From the NCBI GenBank assembly GCA_029256725.1, contig JAQSXJ010000036.1, forward strand, positions 1-40,562: a stretch of 40,562 nucleotides of DNA, in the 5' to 3' direction. This DNA comes from Anaerocolumna sp. GTDB lineage: Bacteria; Bacillota; Clostridia; Lachnospirales; Lachnospiraceae. The notes beneath the pieces are model-generated. The model was given only the letters and a program-made list of their open reading frames with translations, had not been told where the DNA came from and did not search any database. Positions 27,164 through 35,125 of this stretch are shown here, one piece after another (the stretch's first letter is position 1; each line of letters opens with the position of its first letter). The position numbers and the translations under genes were made by a program.

Positions 27164-27367
27164 GAAAATAGAAGAACAGATTGCATTAATACAACATGAA
27201 ACGGTTGGAGAATTTATGGGATGCAATGGAGGTTAAGCAACAGCAACTATTCCTGATAGAGCAAAGAAATGTTCTTCAGTTCGAGCAGAAAGAAGAGCCA
27301 GAGAAAAAGAAAGAATATAATTTTGTCTTGTAAATCAACATACGAATATTTGAATAGTAATTTTTAG
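27164..27367 (+). other. Spacer after tRNA-Lys with possible gene remnant
   Basis: A 45-codon frame (27196-27333) without a ribosome site reads MKRLENLWDAMEV and ends EPEKKKEYNFVL. In other frames short open stretches such as KIEEQIALIQHETVGEF (27165-27215 region) appear, ended by a stop. This could be a decayed gene downstream of the tRNA. No integrase, no convincing att repeat and no recognisable family. Confidence 0.35.
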
Positions 27368-27396
27368 TTGACATGATAATTTGGTTGTTTTATTGT
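27368..27396 (+). promoter_or_regulatory. Promoter of the two-helix miniprotein gene
   Basis: TTGACA at 27368-27373, a 17-base spacer and TATTGT at 27391-27396, about 38 bases before the start codon. Confidence 0.7.
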
Positions 27397-27433
27397 TAAG
27401 CATATACAACATATCAAAGGAGAAAGTTAAGTT

Positions 27434-27616
27434 ATGAGTATGAAAAGAATAGTGGTTGAAATCTTGAGATTATTTTTATTTTTTATACTAGTATATATCT
27501 TTGTAGAGGATAAGAATTTTTTAAAATCTATCGAACTTGTTTTTGTAATGGCATTAGTCCTTTTAATATCTAATGTAATAAAAATATATAGATCTAAAAA
27601 AAATATTAACGAATAG
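27434..27616 (+). CDS. Small two-helix membrane protein, 60 aa
   Basis: Two predicted transmembrane helices (about 9-24, LRLFLFFILVYIFV, and 33-49, LVFVMALVLLISNVI) joined by a short charged turn, with a basic tail KIYRSKKNINE. AAAGGAG at 27416-27422 and a consensus promoter at 27368 support a real gene. Very AT-rich. It converges on the secreted-protein gene at 27663 and shares its terminator. Size and topology would fit an immunity-like or regulatory membrane peptide, but there is no family evidence. Confidence 0.7.
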   Translation: MSMKRIVVEILRLFLFFILVYIFVEDKNFLKSIELVFVMALVLLISNVIKIYRSKKNINE

Positions 27617-27617
27617 A

Positions 27618-27657
27618 AAAAAGGTACTACTAACATTGAAGTTAGCAGTACCTTTTT
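27618..27657. terminator. Bidirectional terminator between miniprotein and secreted-protein genes
   Basis: Arms AAAAAGGTACT and AGTACCTTTTT, continued by CTAAC/GTTAG with one mismatch and a six-base loop. A and T flanks suit both convergent genes. Confidence 0.92.
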
Positions 27658-27662
27658 GAATT

Positions 27663-28166
27663 TTAATACCCCATGTAAGGAACTAATGTAGTGGTACTTA
27701 TGTATTGTGTGTTTGATGAGATTTGTTTTTTCATTGCTGAATCTGAGTAAGCGGTTGTTTGAATTCTTACCTGATAGTCTCCGTAATATGTACCGTTATT
27801 ATCAGTATGGCCGGCACTAAGTTCTCTGTAAGAATATTGGATGTTAAACCATACATCTTGCTCATCACTATTTACATAAAACTGATCCAATAGTATACCT
27901 GCTACAACTCCGGCCCACTCTGTAATATTAACTCCAGGGATAAGCCCAGCAATAGTGGATGCTAAAATAGCTTTCCCTGCCTTTTTAAGTTTAGCACTCG
28001 TTGTATGAGATGGATATGTTAGAGGTACCCATGCTGTCGGATAAGTTGTTTTTGAAGCTGCACTAACTTGTTTTACCATAGGATTTACACCAAAAGGTAG
28101 TGAAAATGAACCTACGACCATAAGAACAGCTACTAAAAAGCATGACAAGAATTTTTTAAACTTCAT
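27663..28166 (-). CDS. Secreted protein of unknown function, 167 aa
   Basis: A clear Sec signal peptide (basic MKFKKF, hydrophobic LSCFLVAVLMVVGSFSL) with probable cleavage after QVSA near residue 36. The mature protein of about 130 residues has a Lys-rich then hydrophobic, Gly/Ala-containing segment (KKAGKAILASTIAGLIPG, then WAGVVAGILL, about 61-94) and a C-terminal part rich in Tyr, Thr and Ser of probable beta structure. No cysteine remains after the signal. AAAGGAGG precedes the ATG. It is divergent from a LytTR regulator. The hydrophobic middle segment recalls secreted bacteriocin-like or membrane-active peptides; this is only a resemblance. Confidence 0.75.
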   Translation of the reverse strand: MKFKKFLSCFLVAVLMVVGSFSLPFGVNPMVKQVSAASKTTYPTAWVPLTYPSHTTSAKLKKAGKAILASTIAGLIPGVNITEWAGVVAGILLDQFYVNSDEQDVWFNIQYSYRELSAGHTDNNGTYYGDYQVRIQTTAYSDSAMKKQISSNTQYISTTTLVPYMGY

Positions 28167-28283
28167 AAATTATTCCTCCTTTATTTTTAAAGATATTTTA
28201 CCTCAATAAATACATATATTTCCATGCCATTGCGTTAATAGTGTTCTGCTGTGTAAAAATAAAATAAATTCAGGAGTTTTTGA

Positions 28284-28311
28284 TTGATTTTTAGTAAAAA
28301 AAGGATAAAAT
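28284..28311 (+). promoter_or_regulatory. Possible promoter of the LytTR gene
   Basis: TTGATT at 28284-28289, a 16-base spacer and TAAAAT at 28306-28311. The leader would be about 95 bases. The -35 is weak and the region is AT-rich. Confidence 0.4.
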
Positions 28312-28413
28312 ATACAACTATAGCAGTAGTGTAATTTTTGTTTATATAATTTTAAACCTCTTCCCTCTGAAAGACGATTCAAAAACATTGTTTAAATGTA
28401 TCAGGAGGTGGAT

Positions 28414-28767
28414 ATGAAAAATAAATTAATTTTTCATATTGAGAATTCAAATTTATTAATACTGGATGTAAATGATATTTTGTATTTTGAAAAAAAAGAA
28501 AGAAGGGTAAAGATAAAGTTAAAGAGAAGTCAGGATGAAATTGAAATTAATACAAGTATTAAAAACCTATGTATTTACTTATCTGAAGTTGGAGTATATG
28601 ATAAGATATTCTTTAGACCTCATTGCTCTTTTGTTGTAAATATAAATTACATAAAGATACTAAAGCACAAAAATGTTATTTTACAAAATGGCTATAGTAT
28701 CCCTATTAGCAATAATAAAAAAGATGAATTTTTAAATAAAATAGAAAAACAACTGGAGAACAAATAA
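28414..28767 (+). CDS. Stand-alone LytTR DNA-binding regulator, 117 aa
   Basis: Only a LytTR domain is present: ILYFEKKERRVKIKL near the N terminus and the hallmark FFRPHCSFVVNINYIKILK (about 68-86), then a beta hairpin ILQNGYSIPISNNKK. There is no receiver domain and no membrane segment. AGGAGGTGG at 28402-28410 sets the start; an in-frame ATG at 28396 lies before it. Stand-alone LytTR proteins in Firmicutes often act in membrane-coupled LytTR regulatory systems that control bacteriocin or competence genes. The divergent secreted-protein gene is the obvious candidate target. The region is markedly AT-rich, which suggests acquisition by transfer. Confidence 0.87.
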   Translation: MKNKLIFHIENSNLLILDVNDILYFEKKERRVKIKLKRSQDEIEINTSIKNLCIYLSEVGVYDKIFFRPHCSFVVNINYIKILKHKNVILQNGYSIPISNNKKDEFLNKIEKQLENK

Positions 28768-28875
28768 GTAAAGTAACGAGTCGAAGTTAGTTGTAAATTA
28801 AACAATTAATGTACTGCTATATTTAATTATAGGTTATTATATTACATAAAATACTTGCAATATAATAATTAGAAG

Positions 28876-28909
28876 AAACAAGGGATTCTAAAATGATCCC
28901 TTGTTTTGT
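28876..28909 (+). terminator. Terminator of the LytTR gene
   Basis: Arms CAAGGGAT (28879-28886) and ATCCCTTG (28896-28903), a nine-base loop, then TTTTGTT. Confidence 0.82.
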
Positions 28910-29392
28910 TGTCTTTTAGACCAAGACACGTTTATCTGTCCACAATTATCTGCTGATTTATATCTGATGTTAAACAACCGCTGCTGATATGAAAAGAGGT
29001 ATTCTAAGCAGTTGTTAGTAGCATTTGCTGAGATATAACCTAACAATTAATTTATTAATATATTACCAGGTTTTATGTGAATTTTTGATTTGAATAAAAG
29101 AATATTTCAATATTCTTGATGAAACAAAAGACAGAAGGACGTATAATTTTGTTCACAATGCTTGCATTATGTCATATATGTTATAGTAGTCCCCTTTCAA
29201 TATATAAAGAAACAATTGATTCTATATTTACCAAATAGTAATCTTTTAATATAGTAAAATAAACTCTTTTGTTATAGAATTATAGTAATTATACAGATAA
29301 AAACTCTATGGTGTAGAAATACTTTATATATGGGGATAATAGGAGAAGAAAAGGCATAACAAAAAAGCAATAATGAGAGTAGGGGTGGAATT
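28910..29392. other. Spacer between LytTR and lipoprotein genes
   Basis: No supported ORF. Two structures: distant arms AACAACCGCTGCT (28973-28985) and AGCAGTTGTT (29007-29016), and a near-perfect 20-base palindrome AAGAATATTTCAATATTCTT at 29098-29117, which may be an operator. The lipoprotein promoter should lie in the last 200 bases but is not clear. Confidence 0.5.
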
Positions 29393-30136
29393 TTGAGCAG
29401 AATGAAAATAGTAAGGCTGACTATGCTGATTTTAAGCAGTTTTTTATTAGCTGCCTGTAGTTATAAAGACAATGCTGAAAACAATAGTGATTCAATGAAA
29501 GCAGTACGTGAAGATACATTTTCCGATAAGTGGTATGCCAGTACCGACAGGTTTGGAATTGCACCTGGTGAATTGACCAATAAAGATCTGACCAGACCGG
29601 ATGACAATAACCAATGGACAAAGACACTGGAAATAAGGTATCCGCAAGTTTATAATATTGAAGATTCGGAGAAAGAAAATCGTATTAACGATACCCTTTA
29701 TAAAGAAGCGGTTAATTATCATGATGTATTATCAAACAGAAATTATCATGATTACCGTGTTGATTATCAACTTATGGAGGTAAATCAGGATGTAATAAGC
29801 ATACTGTTTCTTGGTGAAGTAAGTGATCTAAAAACGGCGAACAGCTTTGCTCATGCAGTTACTATTGATATGAACAGTGAACAGCAATTGGATTTAAAAG
29901 ATTTTTTTGAATTAGACCAATCATTTGTAGAGGAATACCTATATTCTGATTTTGATGTTGTAGAAAATAACTTTGATGAAAAAAGTGACAATACACCATT
30001 TATTGAGACCTTTGTAAATGATTATGAACTACAATCTCATACCAATGATTTCTATATTAATGGCAATAATATCGGTATTATTATTCCTACCTATAATAGT
30101 ATGGGATATATTCTCCTTCAAGGAAATATTGAATAA
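29393..30136 (+). CDS. Putative lipoprotein with DUF3298/DUF4163-like region, 247 aa
   Basis: A lipoprotein signal with lipobox LLAAC (Cys about residue 22) anchors it outside the membrane. The mature part contains IRYPQVYNIEDSEKENRINDTL and, after about 50 residues, NSFAHAVTIDMNSEQQLDLKDFFE, the arrangement seen in DUF4163 plus DUF3298 (RsiV/PdaC-like) modules. Function unknown. The start is uncertain: TTG at 29393 is four bases from AGGGGTGG, while ATG at 29402 is 13 bases away. Monocistronic, followed by a large inverted repeat. Confidence 0.78.
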   Translation: MSRMKIVRLTMLILSSFLLAACSYKDNAENNSDSMKAVREDTFSDKWYASTDRFGIAPGELTNKDLTRPDDNNQWTKTLEIRYPQVYNIEDSEKENRINDTLYKEAVNYHDVLSNRNYHDYRVDYQLMEVNQDVISILFLGEVSDLKTANSFAHAVTIDMNSEQQLDLKDFFELDQSFVEEYLYSDFDVVENNFDEKSDNTPFIETFVNDYELQSHTNDFYINGNNIGIIIPTYNSMGYILLQGNIE

Positions 30137-30150
30137 ACGTGTTAAGTGGG

Positions 30151-30216
30151 GGGATTAATAACCAAGAGTACTTATTACTGTTTGTACTTTAAAAGCAGTT
30201 GAGCTATTAATCCCCT
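30151..30216 (+). terminator. Probable terminator or processing hairpin after the lipoprotein gene
   Basis: Arms GGGGATTAATA (30151-30161) and TATTAATCCCC (30206-30216) are perfect complements, enclosing an inner AGTAC/GTACT stem (30168-30189). Only a short TT tract follows, so a classical terminator is not certain. Confidence 0.55.
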
Positions 30217-30323
30217 TCTGTACTTGATAGGTTTGCGGTTATTCAAAATAATATTTTACTATATGGACAACCAGCTCGGTACGAGCATTGCTCAAACACT
30301 CCCGATTAAACGAGTCTAGCAGT

Positions 30324-32060
30324 TTATAACTTTAATTTCTGTATTATTCGGTCTAAACGTCCGGCAATGTTACTGAGAGTTTCTACCTGTCCGGTAATTC
30401 CTTGAACGCTGTTATTCTGTTCAGAGATGCTGACCATCATTTCTTCTATTATTTCATCGCTTTGTTTAAAATGTACTCCCATCTGCTGTATCTCATTCAT
30501 TACACTCTCGCTGAAAGAGGAAATCTCCTCCGTTGTTCCATACACTTCCTGAACCATTTCAGAAACTGAGGATACGGAATCGGTAATTGCAGTAAAGCGG
30601 TCATCGACCTTGTCCACCATATTACTTTCGTTCTTTATGGTAGTTAGCACTGATTCCATGGAAGACTGTGTCTTACCAATACTTTGCTGAATACTCTGGA
30701 TCAATATTTCTATAGAAGCAGCTTGTTCGGAGGACTCCGCCGCTAATTTTCTTACTTCGTCTGCCACTACGGAGAAACCTTTTCCGTGTTCGCCTGCGCG
30801 GGCAGCTTCGATGGAGGCATTAAGAGCCAGAAGATTCGTTTGCTTGGCAATGTTTCTGATACTATCGATAATCTGATTAATCTGAGCAGATTCTTCTTTC
30901 AACTGAGCAACCTGTTGACCGGTTTCGGATACTTTCTGGACCGATTCATGAACATATAGCTTCATATCTCTCATAATATCTTTTCCTGCAACGGCTTCTT
31001 CGGTGGTCTTGGCTGCGGCAGCAGCGACCTTCTCTGAGCGAAGGGTAACTTGAGATACTGCTTCATTAATCTGAGATACTTTTCTGTTTACTTCTCCTTC
31101 TGCGTTGGACCTAAGTTCAATTGCGCCTTTACTTTTTGATACGGAAGACTGGAGTGTAATGGTGGTTTCCTTTGTAGCTGCCATCAATTCTTGAAAAGAA
31201 TCGGTACTTTTATTTAAATATTCAGAGGATTCACTGATGGTTAACATCATGTCATGAACGGTGCACAAAAGATTGTTAACATGATTCGCCAGAAGTCCTA
31301 TTTCATTATTACTCTTAATATCTATACGTTTAGTCAAATCTCCTTCCAGGTTGGATATTTCCTCTACTTTTTCTACCAGTACTTCAACGGAGCGCATTTG
31401 AGATCTTACAACGATATTTACGATTATGTTCACTATGATTAATACAATTAGCAATAAACCGATAAATCCAGTCAATACCAGGGTCAGGACAAGAGTAATT
31501 AAATCTGTTTTCACAGTGGTGTGAATCACCATGCTCTGATTATCGGATAATTGTACCGGCAGATAAAAATCCAAAGGCTCACGTTCCCAAATAAAAGAGA
31601 TATTAAAATCTGAAATCTGTGCCTCTCCGGTTTCATAAGCTTTTATCAACAAATTATCAGTACTAGCAAGCTTTTCATTGCTGTTATGTTCTTTGCTGCC
31701 CTCTATTCCATAAACATATACATATTCCCCGTCCTTTCTGGTAATCAGAGAAATACTGTCGGACAGCATATTGATGTTCTTCTTATATTTATTGACCTCA
31801 CTCTTTAGATTATCAAGGCTGGTCTGATCCAGAGTGCCGTTATGAAATGATTTTGAAATTCCAAGTTGCTCCAGGCTGCCGCTTAATCCGGTAATAACGG
31901 ACTGAAAGGAAGATTCTGCAAACTGAGACAGTTTATCAAAGGCAATGGAGGTTGTTACGGTTCCTAAGATAAGAAAGGCGGCTACGATAGCTAGCATTAT
32001 TCTAACAACAATCTGCCTACCCATACTTACAGTTTTAGCTTTTCCTGCTTTTTTTATCAT
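30324..32060 (-). CDS. Methyl-accepting chemotaxis protein, 578 aa
   Basis: Transmembrane chemoreceptor. TM1 is about residues 18-40 and TM2 about 187-218, enclosing a roughly 145-residue extracellular sensor of sCache-like size. A HAMP region follows (about 219-272, [21 protein letters not shown]). The long cytosolic coiled coil has the highly conserved tip ([20 protein letters not shown] and [13 protein letters not shown]). The end lacks an NWETF-type CheR-docking pentapeptide. The ligand cannot be deduced. It is transcribed alone, and no che genes are nearby. The spacer 30217-30323 holds only small stems such as GCTCG/CGAGC. Confidence 0.95.
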   Translation of the reverse strand: MIKKAGKAKTVSMGRQIVVRIMLAIVAAFLILGTVTTSIAFDKLSQFAESSFQSVITGLSGSLEQLGISKSFHNGTLDQTSLDNLKSEVNKYKKNINMLSDSISLITRKDGEYVYVYGIEGSKEHNSNEKLASTDNLLIKAYETGEAQISDFNISFIWEREPLDFYLPVQLSDNQSMVIHTTVKTDLITLVLTLVLTGFIGLLLIVLIIVNIIVNIVVRSQMRSVEVLVEKVEEISNLEGDLTKRIDIKSNNEIGLLANHVNNLLCTVHDMMLTISESSEYLNKSTDSFQELMAATKETTITLQSSVSKSKGAIELRSNAEGEVNRKVSQINEAVSQVTLRSEKVAAAAAKTTEEAVAGKDIMRDMKLYVHESVQKVSETGQQVAQLKEESAQINQIIDSIRNIAKQTNLLALNASIEAARAGEHGKGFSVVADEVRKLAAESSEQAASIEILIQSIQQSIGKTQSSMESVLTTIKNESNMVDKVDDRFTAITDSVSSVSEMVQEVYGTTEEISSFSESVMNEIQQMGVHFKQSDEIIEEMMVSISEQNNSVQGITGQVETLSNIAGRLDRIIQKLKL

Positions 32061-32297
32061 TCGTATCCTCCCACGGATTTATGTAATGAGTTCTTTCATA
32101 ATTTTCTTGTATAAAATATAACAATATGCGTCAAAGAAGTAAATTAAGAAAAGATAAACATTTATTAATATTACATATCAAACATTAAAATAATTGTTAG
32201 CGTATAGAAAATATAGGTACTGTGTGGTAATTTATGTATTAGCAATATAAAATATGGAAGTTCTATTAATTGTCTATGAGTAAGGGAGAAAAGGTAT

Positions 32298-33041
32298 ATG
32301 GATAATACAGATATTTTGATTACAAATAAGAACTATTGGGATAACATGGCTGATAGTTGGTTTGGAACTACCGCGCTGCCCGTATACGGTGTACAGTTTA
32401 TTACAGAAAAGGATTTGAACTTATTTGGTGATGTGAAAGGGAAAAAACTTCTGGAAATAGGCTGCGGCAGTGGTCATTCTCTTAAATATCACGCGGAAAA
32501 CGGGGCGGCTGAATTATGGGGTTTGGATATGTCCACCAGTCAGATACAGAATGCTGGTAAACTTCTCAGTGAATGTGGATATGCTGCAAGGCTAATTAAT
32601 GAGTCTATGGAAAAGGAGTGTCAAATTCCTAAGAATTATTTTGACTTTGTATATTCTATTTATGCAATTGGCTGGACTATAGATTTACAGGGAACCTTTG
32701 ACCGAATTGCATCTTATTTGAAAAAAGACGGAATATTTATTTTTAGTTGGAAACATCCGCTTCATCATTGCGTGACAAGGGAGGAGAACAAGCTTGTTTT
32801 TCAGAAGAGTTATTTTGATGAAGCCTGGTTTGATTTAAGCCTGGATGGATTTGAGGTTAAGTTATGTAACCGAAAAATTTCTACATACATAAATGCTCTT
32901 GCAAAAGCAGGATTTCTTATAGAAGAAATGGCAGAACAGACTGACAGGGGGACAATGGAAGCAGCAGATGACCTGAGTGAGAGATCCATAAAGGCGAGAC
33001 AGCTGCCACTTTCCTTTGTAATTAAAGCCAGAAAACTGTAA
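32298..33041 (+). CDS. Class I SAM-dependent methyltransferase, 247 aa
   Basis: Methyltransferase of the type 11 group. Motif I is LLEIGCGSGHSL (about 50-61), the acidic post-I residue is in LWGLDMS, and motif IV is in FDFVYSIYAIGWTIDL. The substrate cannot be told from the sequence; a small-molecule substrate is likely from the fold variant, and WKHPLHHC is a feature of related proteins. GGGAG precedes the ATG. Monocistronic, with a hairpin at 33048-33075. Confidence 0.88.
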   Translation: MDNTDILITNKNYWDNMADSWFGTTALPVYGVQFITEKDLNLFGDVKGKKLLEIGCGSGHSLKYHAENGAAELWGLDMSTSQIQNAGKLLSECGYAARLINESMEKECQIPKNYFDFVYSIYAIGWTIDLQGTFDRIASYLKKDGIFIFSWKHPLHHCVTREENKLVFQKSYFDEAWFDLSLDGFEVKLCNRKISTYINALAKAGFLIEEMAEQTDRGTMEAADDLSERSIKARQLPLSFVIKARKL

Positions 33042-33047
33042 ATATCC

Positions 33048-33075
33048 ATACTATCCTACAGCGGGTTGATAGTAT
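33048..33075. other. Hairpin after the methyltransferase gene
   Basis: Arms ATACTATC (33048-33055) and GATAGTAT (33068-33075) starting seven bases after the stop. There is no T run, so it may be a 3' stabiliser rather than a terminator. Confidence 0.5.
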
Positions 33076-33125
33076 AATAATTGGTTAAAGAAACCGCGAT
33101 GATATAAAAAGCAAGTAAAACATGG

Positions 33126-33154
33126 TTGCATATTTATACATATATTGTTATAAT
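33126..33154 (+). promoter_or_regulatory. Promoter of argC
   Basis: TTGCAT at 33126-33131, a 17-base spacer and TATAAT at 33149-33154. Confidence 0.68.
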
Positions 33155-33220
33155 AAAAAATAATTATTAACAAGTAATTACTAAAACGAGAGAATGGATT
33201 ATTATAACTACAAAACATGA

Positions 33221-33238
33221 TTTGAATAAATATGCAAA
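33221..33238. promoter_or_regulatory. ARG box (ArgR/AhrC operator) before argC
   Basis: TTTGAATAAATATGCAAA fits the ARG box consensus TNTGNATWWWWATNCANA at every fixed position. It lies 26 bases before the argC start and about 65 bases after the -10 box, within the leader, where ArgR with arginine would block elongation. Confidence 0.8.
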
Positions 33239-33264
33239 GCATTAAAAATATGGAGGTACTAATT

Positions 33265-34212
33265 ATGAAAACCAAAGTTTTTGTTGATGGAAGTGAAGGA
33301 ACGACCGGACTAAGAATTCATGAGCGATTCAAAGGCCGTGAGGATATAGAACTATTAACGATTGCACCGGAGTTAAGAAAGGATGAAGCAGAGAGGAAGA
33401 AGCTCATTAATTCTTCAGATGTTACCTTTCTCTGCTTACCTGATGCTGCAGCCAGAGAAGCAGTAGCAATGGTTGAAAACGACAAGGTTAAGATATTAGA
33501 TACCTCAACAGCACATAGAACCAATAAGGACTGGGCATATGGCCTGCCGGAATTATCAAAGGAGCATAAGGTTAAGATCAAGACTGGTAATCGCATTGCA
33601 GTTCCCGGTTGCCATGCGACTGGCTTCATCTCATTAGTATATCCTCTTATGAAAGAAAGTATCTTACCGGAGGATTATCCTATTAGCAGTTTTTCTCTTA
33701 CCGGTTACAGCGGGGGAGGCAAGAAGATGATAGCGGAATACGAAGAAGAGGAGAGGCTGACGGAATATGAAGCACCCAGAGAATATGGTCTAGGCCAGCA
33801 GCACAAGCATCTGAAGGAGATGAAACTAATTACAGGTCTTTTAAGGGAGCCACTGTTTTCCCCTATTGTAGCCGACTATTATAGCGGTATGCTGGTATCA
33901 ATTCCCTTGTATACGGATTTATTAAAGGGAAAGCAGACACCAGAACAGATTCAGAAAGTATTTGCAGATTACTATAAGGACCAGCTATTTGTAAAGGTGA
34001 TGCCATATGGTGCCGAAGCTGAGAAGAATGGTTTCTTAAGCGGTATAGACTGTACCGGCTGGGATGGGCTTAATATCTATGTTACCGGCAATTCAGACAG
34101 AATGGTTCTGTCAGCACAATTTGATAATCTGGGTAAAGGAGCATCCGGTGCGGCTATTCAGTGCCTTAACCTGATGCTTGGCTGTGCAGAAGATACCGGT
34201 TTGAATCTGTAA
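33265..34212 (+). CDS. argC: N-acetyl-gamma-glutamyl-phosphate reductase ArgC (short type), 315 aa
   Basis: NADPH-dependent third step of ornithine/arginine synthesis. The nucleotide-binding start is KVFVDGSEGTTGLRIHERF, and the catalytic Cys is in VPGCHATGF (about residue 116). The sequence and length match the short (type 2, about 310 aa) ArgC class rather than the longer type 1. TGGAGGT just before 33265 sets the start; an upstream in-frame ATG at 33232 has no ribosome site. It stands alone, away from other arg genes, and is preceded by a perfect ARG box. Confidence 0.95.
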   Translation: MKTKVFVDGSEGTTGLRIHERFKGREDIELLTIAPELRKDEAERKKLINSSDVTFLCLPDAAAREAVAMVENDKVKILDTSTAHRTNKDWAYGLPELSKEHKVKIKTGNRIAVPGCHATGFISLVYPLMKESILPEDYPISSFSLTGYSGGGKKMIAEYEEEERLTEYEAPREYGLGQQHKHLKEMKLITGLLREPLFSPIVADYYSGMLVSIPLYTDLLKGKQTPEQIQKVFADYYKDQLFVKVMPYGAEAEKNGFLSGIDCTGWDGLNIYVTGNSDRMVLSAQFDNLGKGASGAAIQCLNLMLGCAEDTGLNL

Positions 34213-34260
34213 ATACTATCATTTTTCTGGTAAATATGTTATGATAGGCAGGTAGTCTGT

Positions 34261-34301
34261 GTAAGCATCATCTAAGCTAAAATGGATGTCTAAGTGCTTA
34301 C
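34261..34301 (+). terminator. Branched hairpin after argC
   Basis: Arms GTAAGCA (34261-34267) and TGCTTAC (34295-34301) with an inner CATC/GATG stem, about 50 bases past the argC stop. No T run, so terminator function is not certain. Confidence 0.45.
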
Positions 34302-34374
34302 GTGAATTATAAATATATCAATTCATATCCTGATTAGTAGCAGTGCCATATCCACAGGTAGATACGGCATGCCG
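34302..34374 (+). repeat. Two-hairpin leader repeat upstream of the CsoR-family gene
   Basis: A single unit of the family seen at 6.7-7.1 kb: arms GTGAATT (34302-34308) and AATTCAT (34320-34326), then a CCTGATTAGTAGCAGT-type linker, then arms GCCATATC (34345-34352) and GATACGGC (34361-34368, one A-C mismatch), then ATGCCG and a purine-rich GGAGAGG. Linker and order agree with the array although the stem bases differ. Confidence 0.65.
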
Positions 34375-34433
34375 TGGAGAGGTATAAATGCAGCTATGAG
34401 GAATACATATGCTGTATCAGGAAGGAAAGTCGG

Positions 34434-34799
34434 ATGAAAAAAACTACCGCTCGTATTAAGAACATAACCCATACCCATACCGGTGACACTGAAAGTGTAC
34501 ATAGTCACAGTCATGAGGCCGGTACAGGTCATAAGCATAGCCATCAGAATACCAAGGCCGTTTTGAACCGTTTATCTCGGGCAGCAGGACATCTGGATTC
34601 GGTAAAGAGAATGATAGAAGACGGGAAGGACTGCAGCGAAGTGCTTATTCAGCTTTCTGCGGTAATAGCGGCGCTTAACAGCACGGGAAAGATTATTCTG
34701 GAAGACCATATTCAGAATTGCATTGTAGATGCCATTGAGTCCGGTGATAAGACCTCACTGGAAAATCTTAATAAGGCTATTGACCGTTTTATAAAATAA
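34434..34799 (+). CDS. CsoR/RcnR-family metal-sensing repressor with His-rich N terminus, 121 aa
   Basis: All-helical DUF156 repressor. The family core runs from about residue 41 (VLNRLSRAAGHLDSVKRMIEDGKDC) to 121. Ligand positions are C67, H92 and C96 (H-x3-C). The residue 32 before C67 is H35, giving the H-C-H-C pattern described for the Ni(II) sensor InrS; copper CsoR has C-H-C. The N-terminal 38 residues hold nine His, including HTHTGD, HSHSH and GHKHSHQ, an unusual extension. GGAAGG at 34420-34425 sets the ATG; the frame is open further upstream without a ribosome site. No metal transporter is adjacent, so the target is unknown. Confidence 0.88.
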   Translation: MKKTTARIKNITHTHTGDTESVHSHSHEAGTGHKHSHQNTKAVLNRLSRAAGHLDSVKRMIEDGKDCSEVLIQLSAVIAALNSTGKIILEDHIQNCIVDAIESGDKTSLENLNKAIDRFIK

Positions 34800-34820
34800 A
34801 TAGTAAGAGCAAGAAAGTAC

Positions 34821-34868
34821 TGCCCCGTAGAGACAGCTGAGGAAGCTATCCCCATTCGGGGCATTTTT
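34821..34868 (+). terminator. Terminator of the CsoR-family gene
   Basis: Arms TGCCCCG (34821-34827) and CGGGGCA (34857-34863) with an inner AGCT-containing stem, followed by TTTTT. Confidence 0.88.
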
Positions 34869-35125
34869 ATGAGAAAATAGGGGATAAACATATGTTAATG
34901 TGTAGAAAATGTGGATAAAACAAGGCATTCAATGTACTTGTTTTTTACTAGAGTGGTCTATATTTGTGCTGTTTTTTTACTTTTTATTTGTATATAAAGT
35001 TATCGTAAGTTCCTGTAATTGAAGTTTAAGTTATTAAAATAAGATTTACGAAGATACTATGGGTAAGCATATTGTATCAATGAACTGTTCAAATAAAAAA
35101 TAAAAAAGGAAGCAGGAAAGAAGTT
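34869..35125. other. Spacer upstream of the SPL-like gene
   Basis: AT-rich with no ORF. I see no convincing sigma-A or sigma-G promoter; the forespore sigma-G class would be expected if the gene were a true spore photoproduct lyase. AAAAGGAAGCAGG precedes the ATG at 35126. Confidence 0.5.

Noticed and set aside
27039..27290. tRNA-Lys as an attachment site for a genomic island
   Set aside because: Only an 8-base match (GTTCGAGC) recurs near 27276, and no integrase or excisionase gene is present.
28203..28388. 61-codon minus-strand frame between the secreted-protein and LytTR genes
   Set aside because: It occupies the divergent promoter region, overlaps the probable LytTR promoter and has no ribosome site.
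34374..34433. N-terminal extension of the CsoR-family protein to a GTG at 34374
   Set aside because: No suitably spaced ribosome site; GGAAGG before 34434 fits much better, and the extension overlaps the leader repeat.
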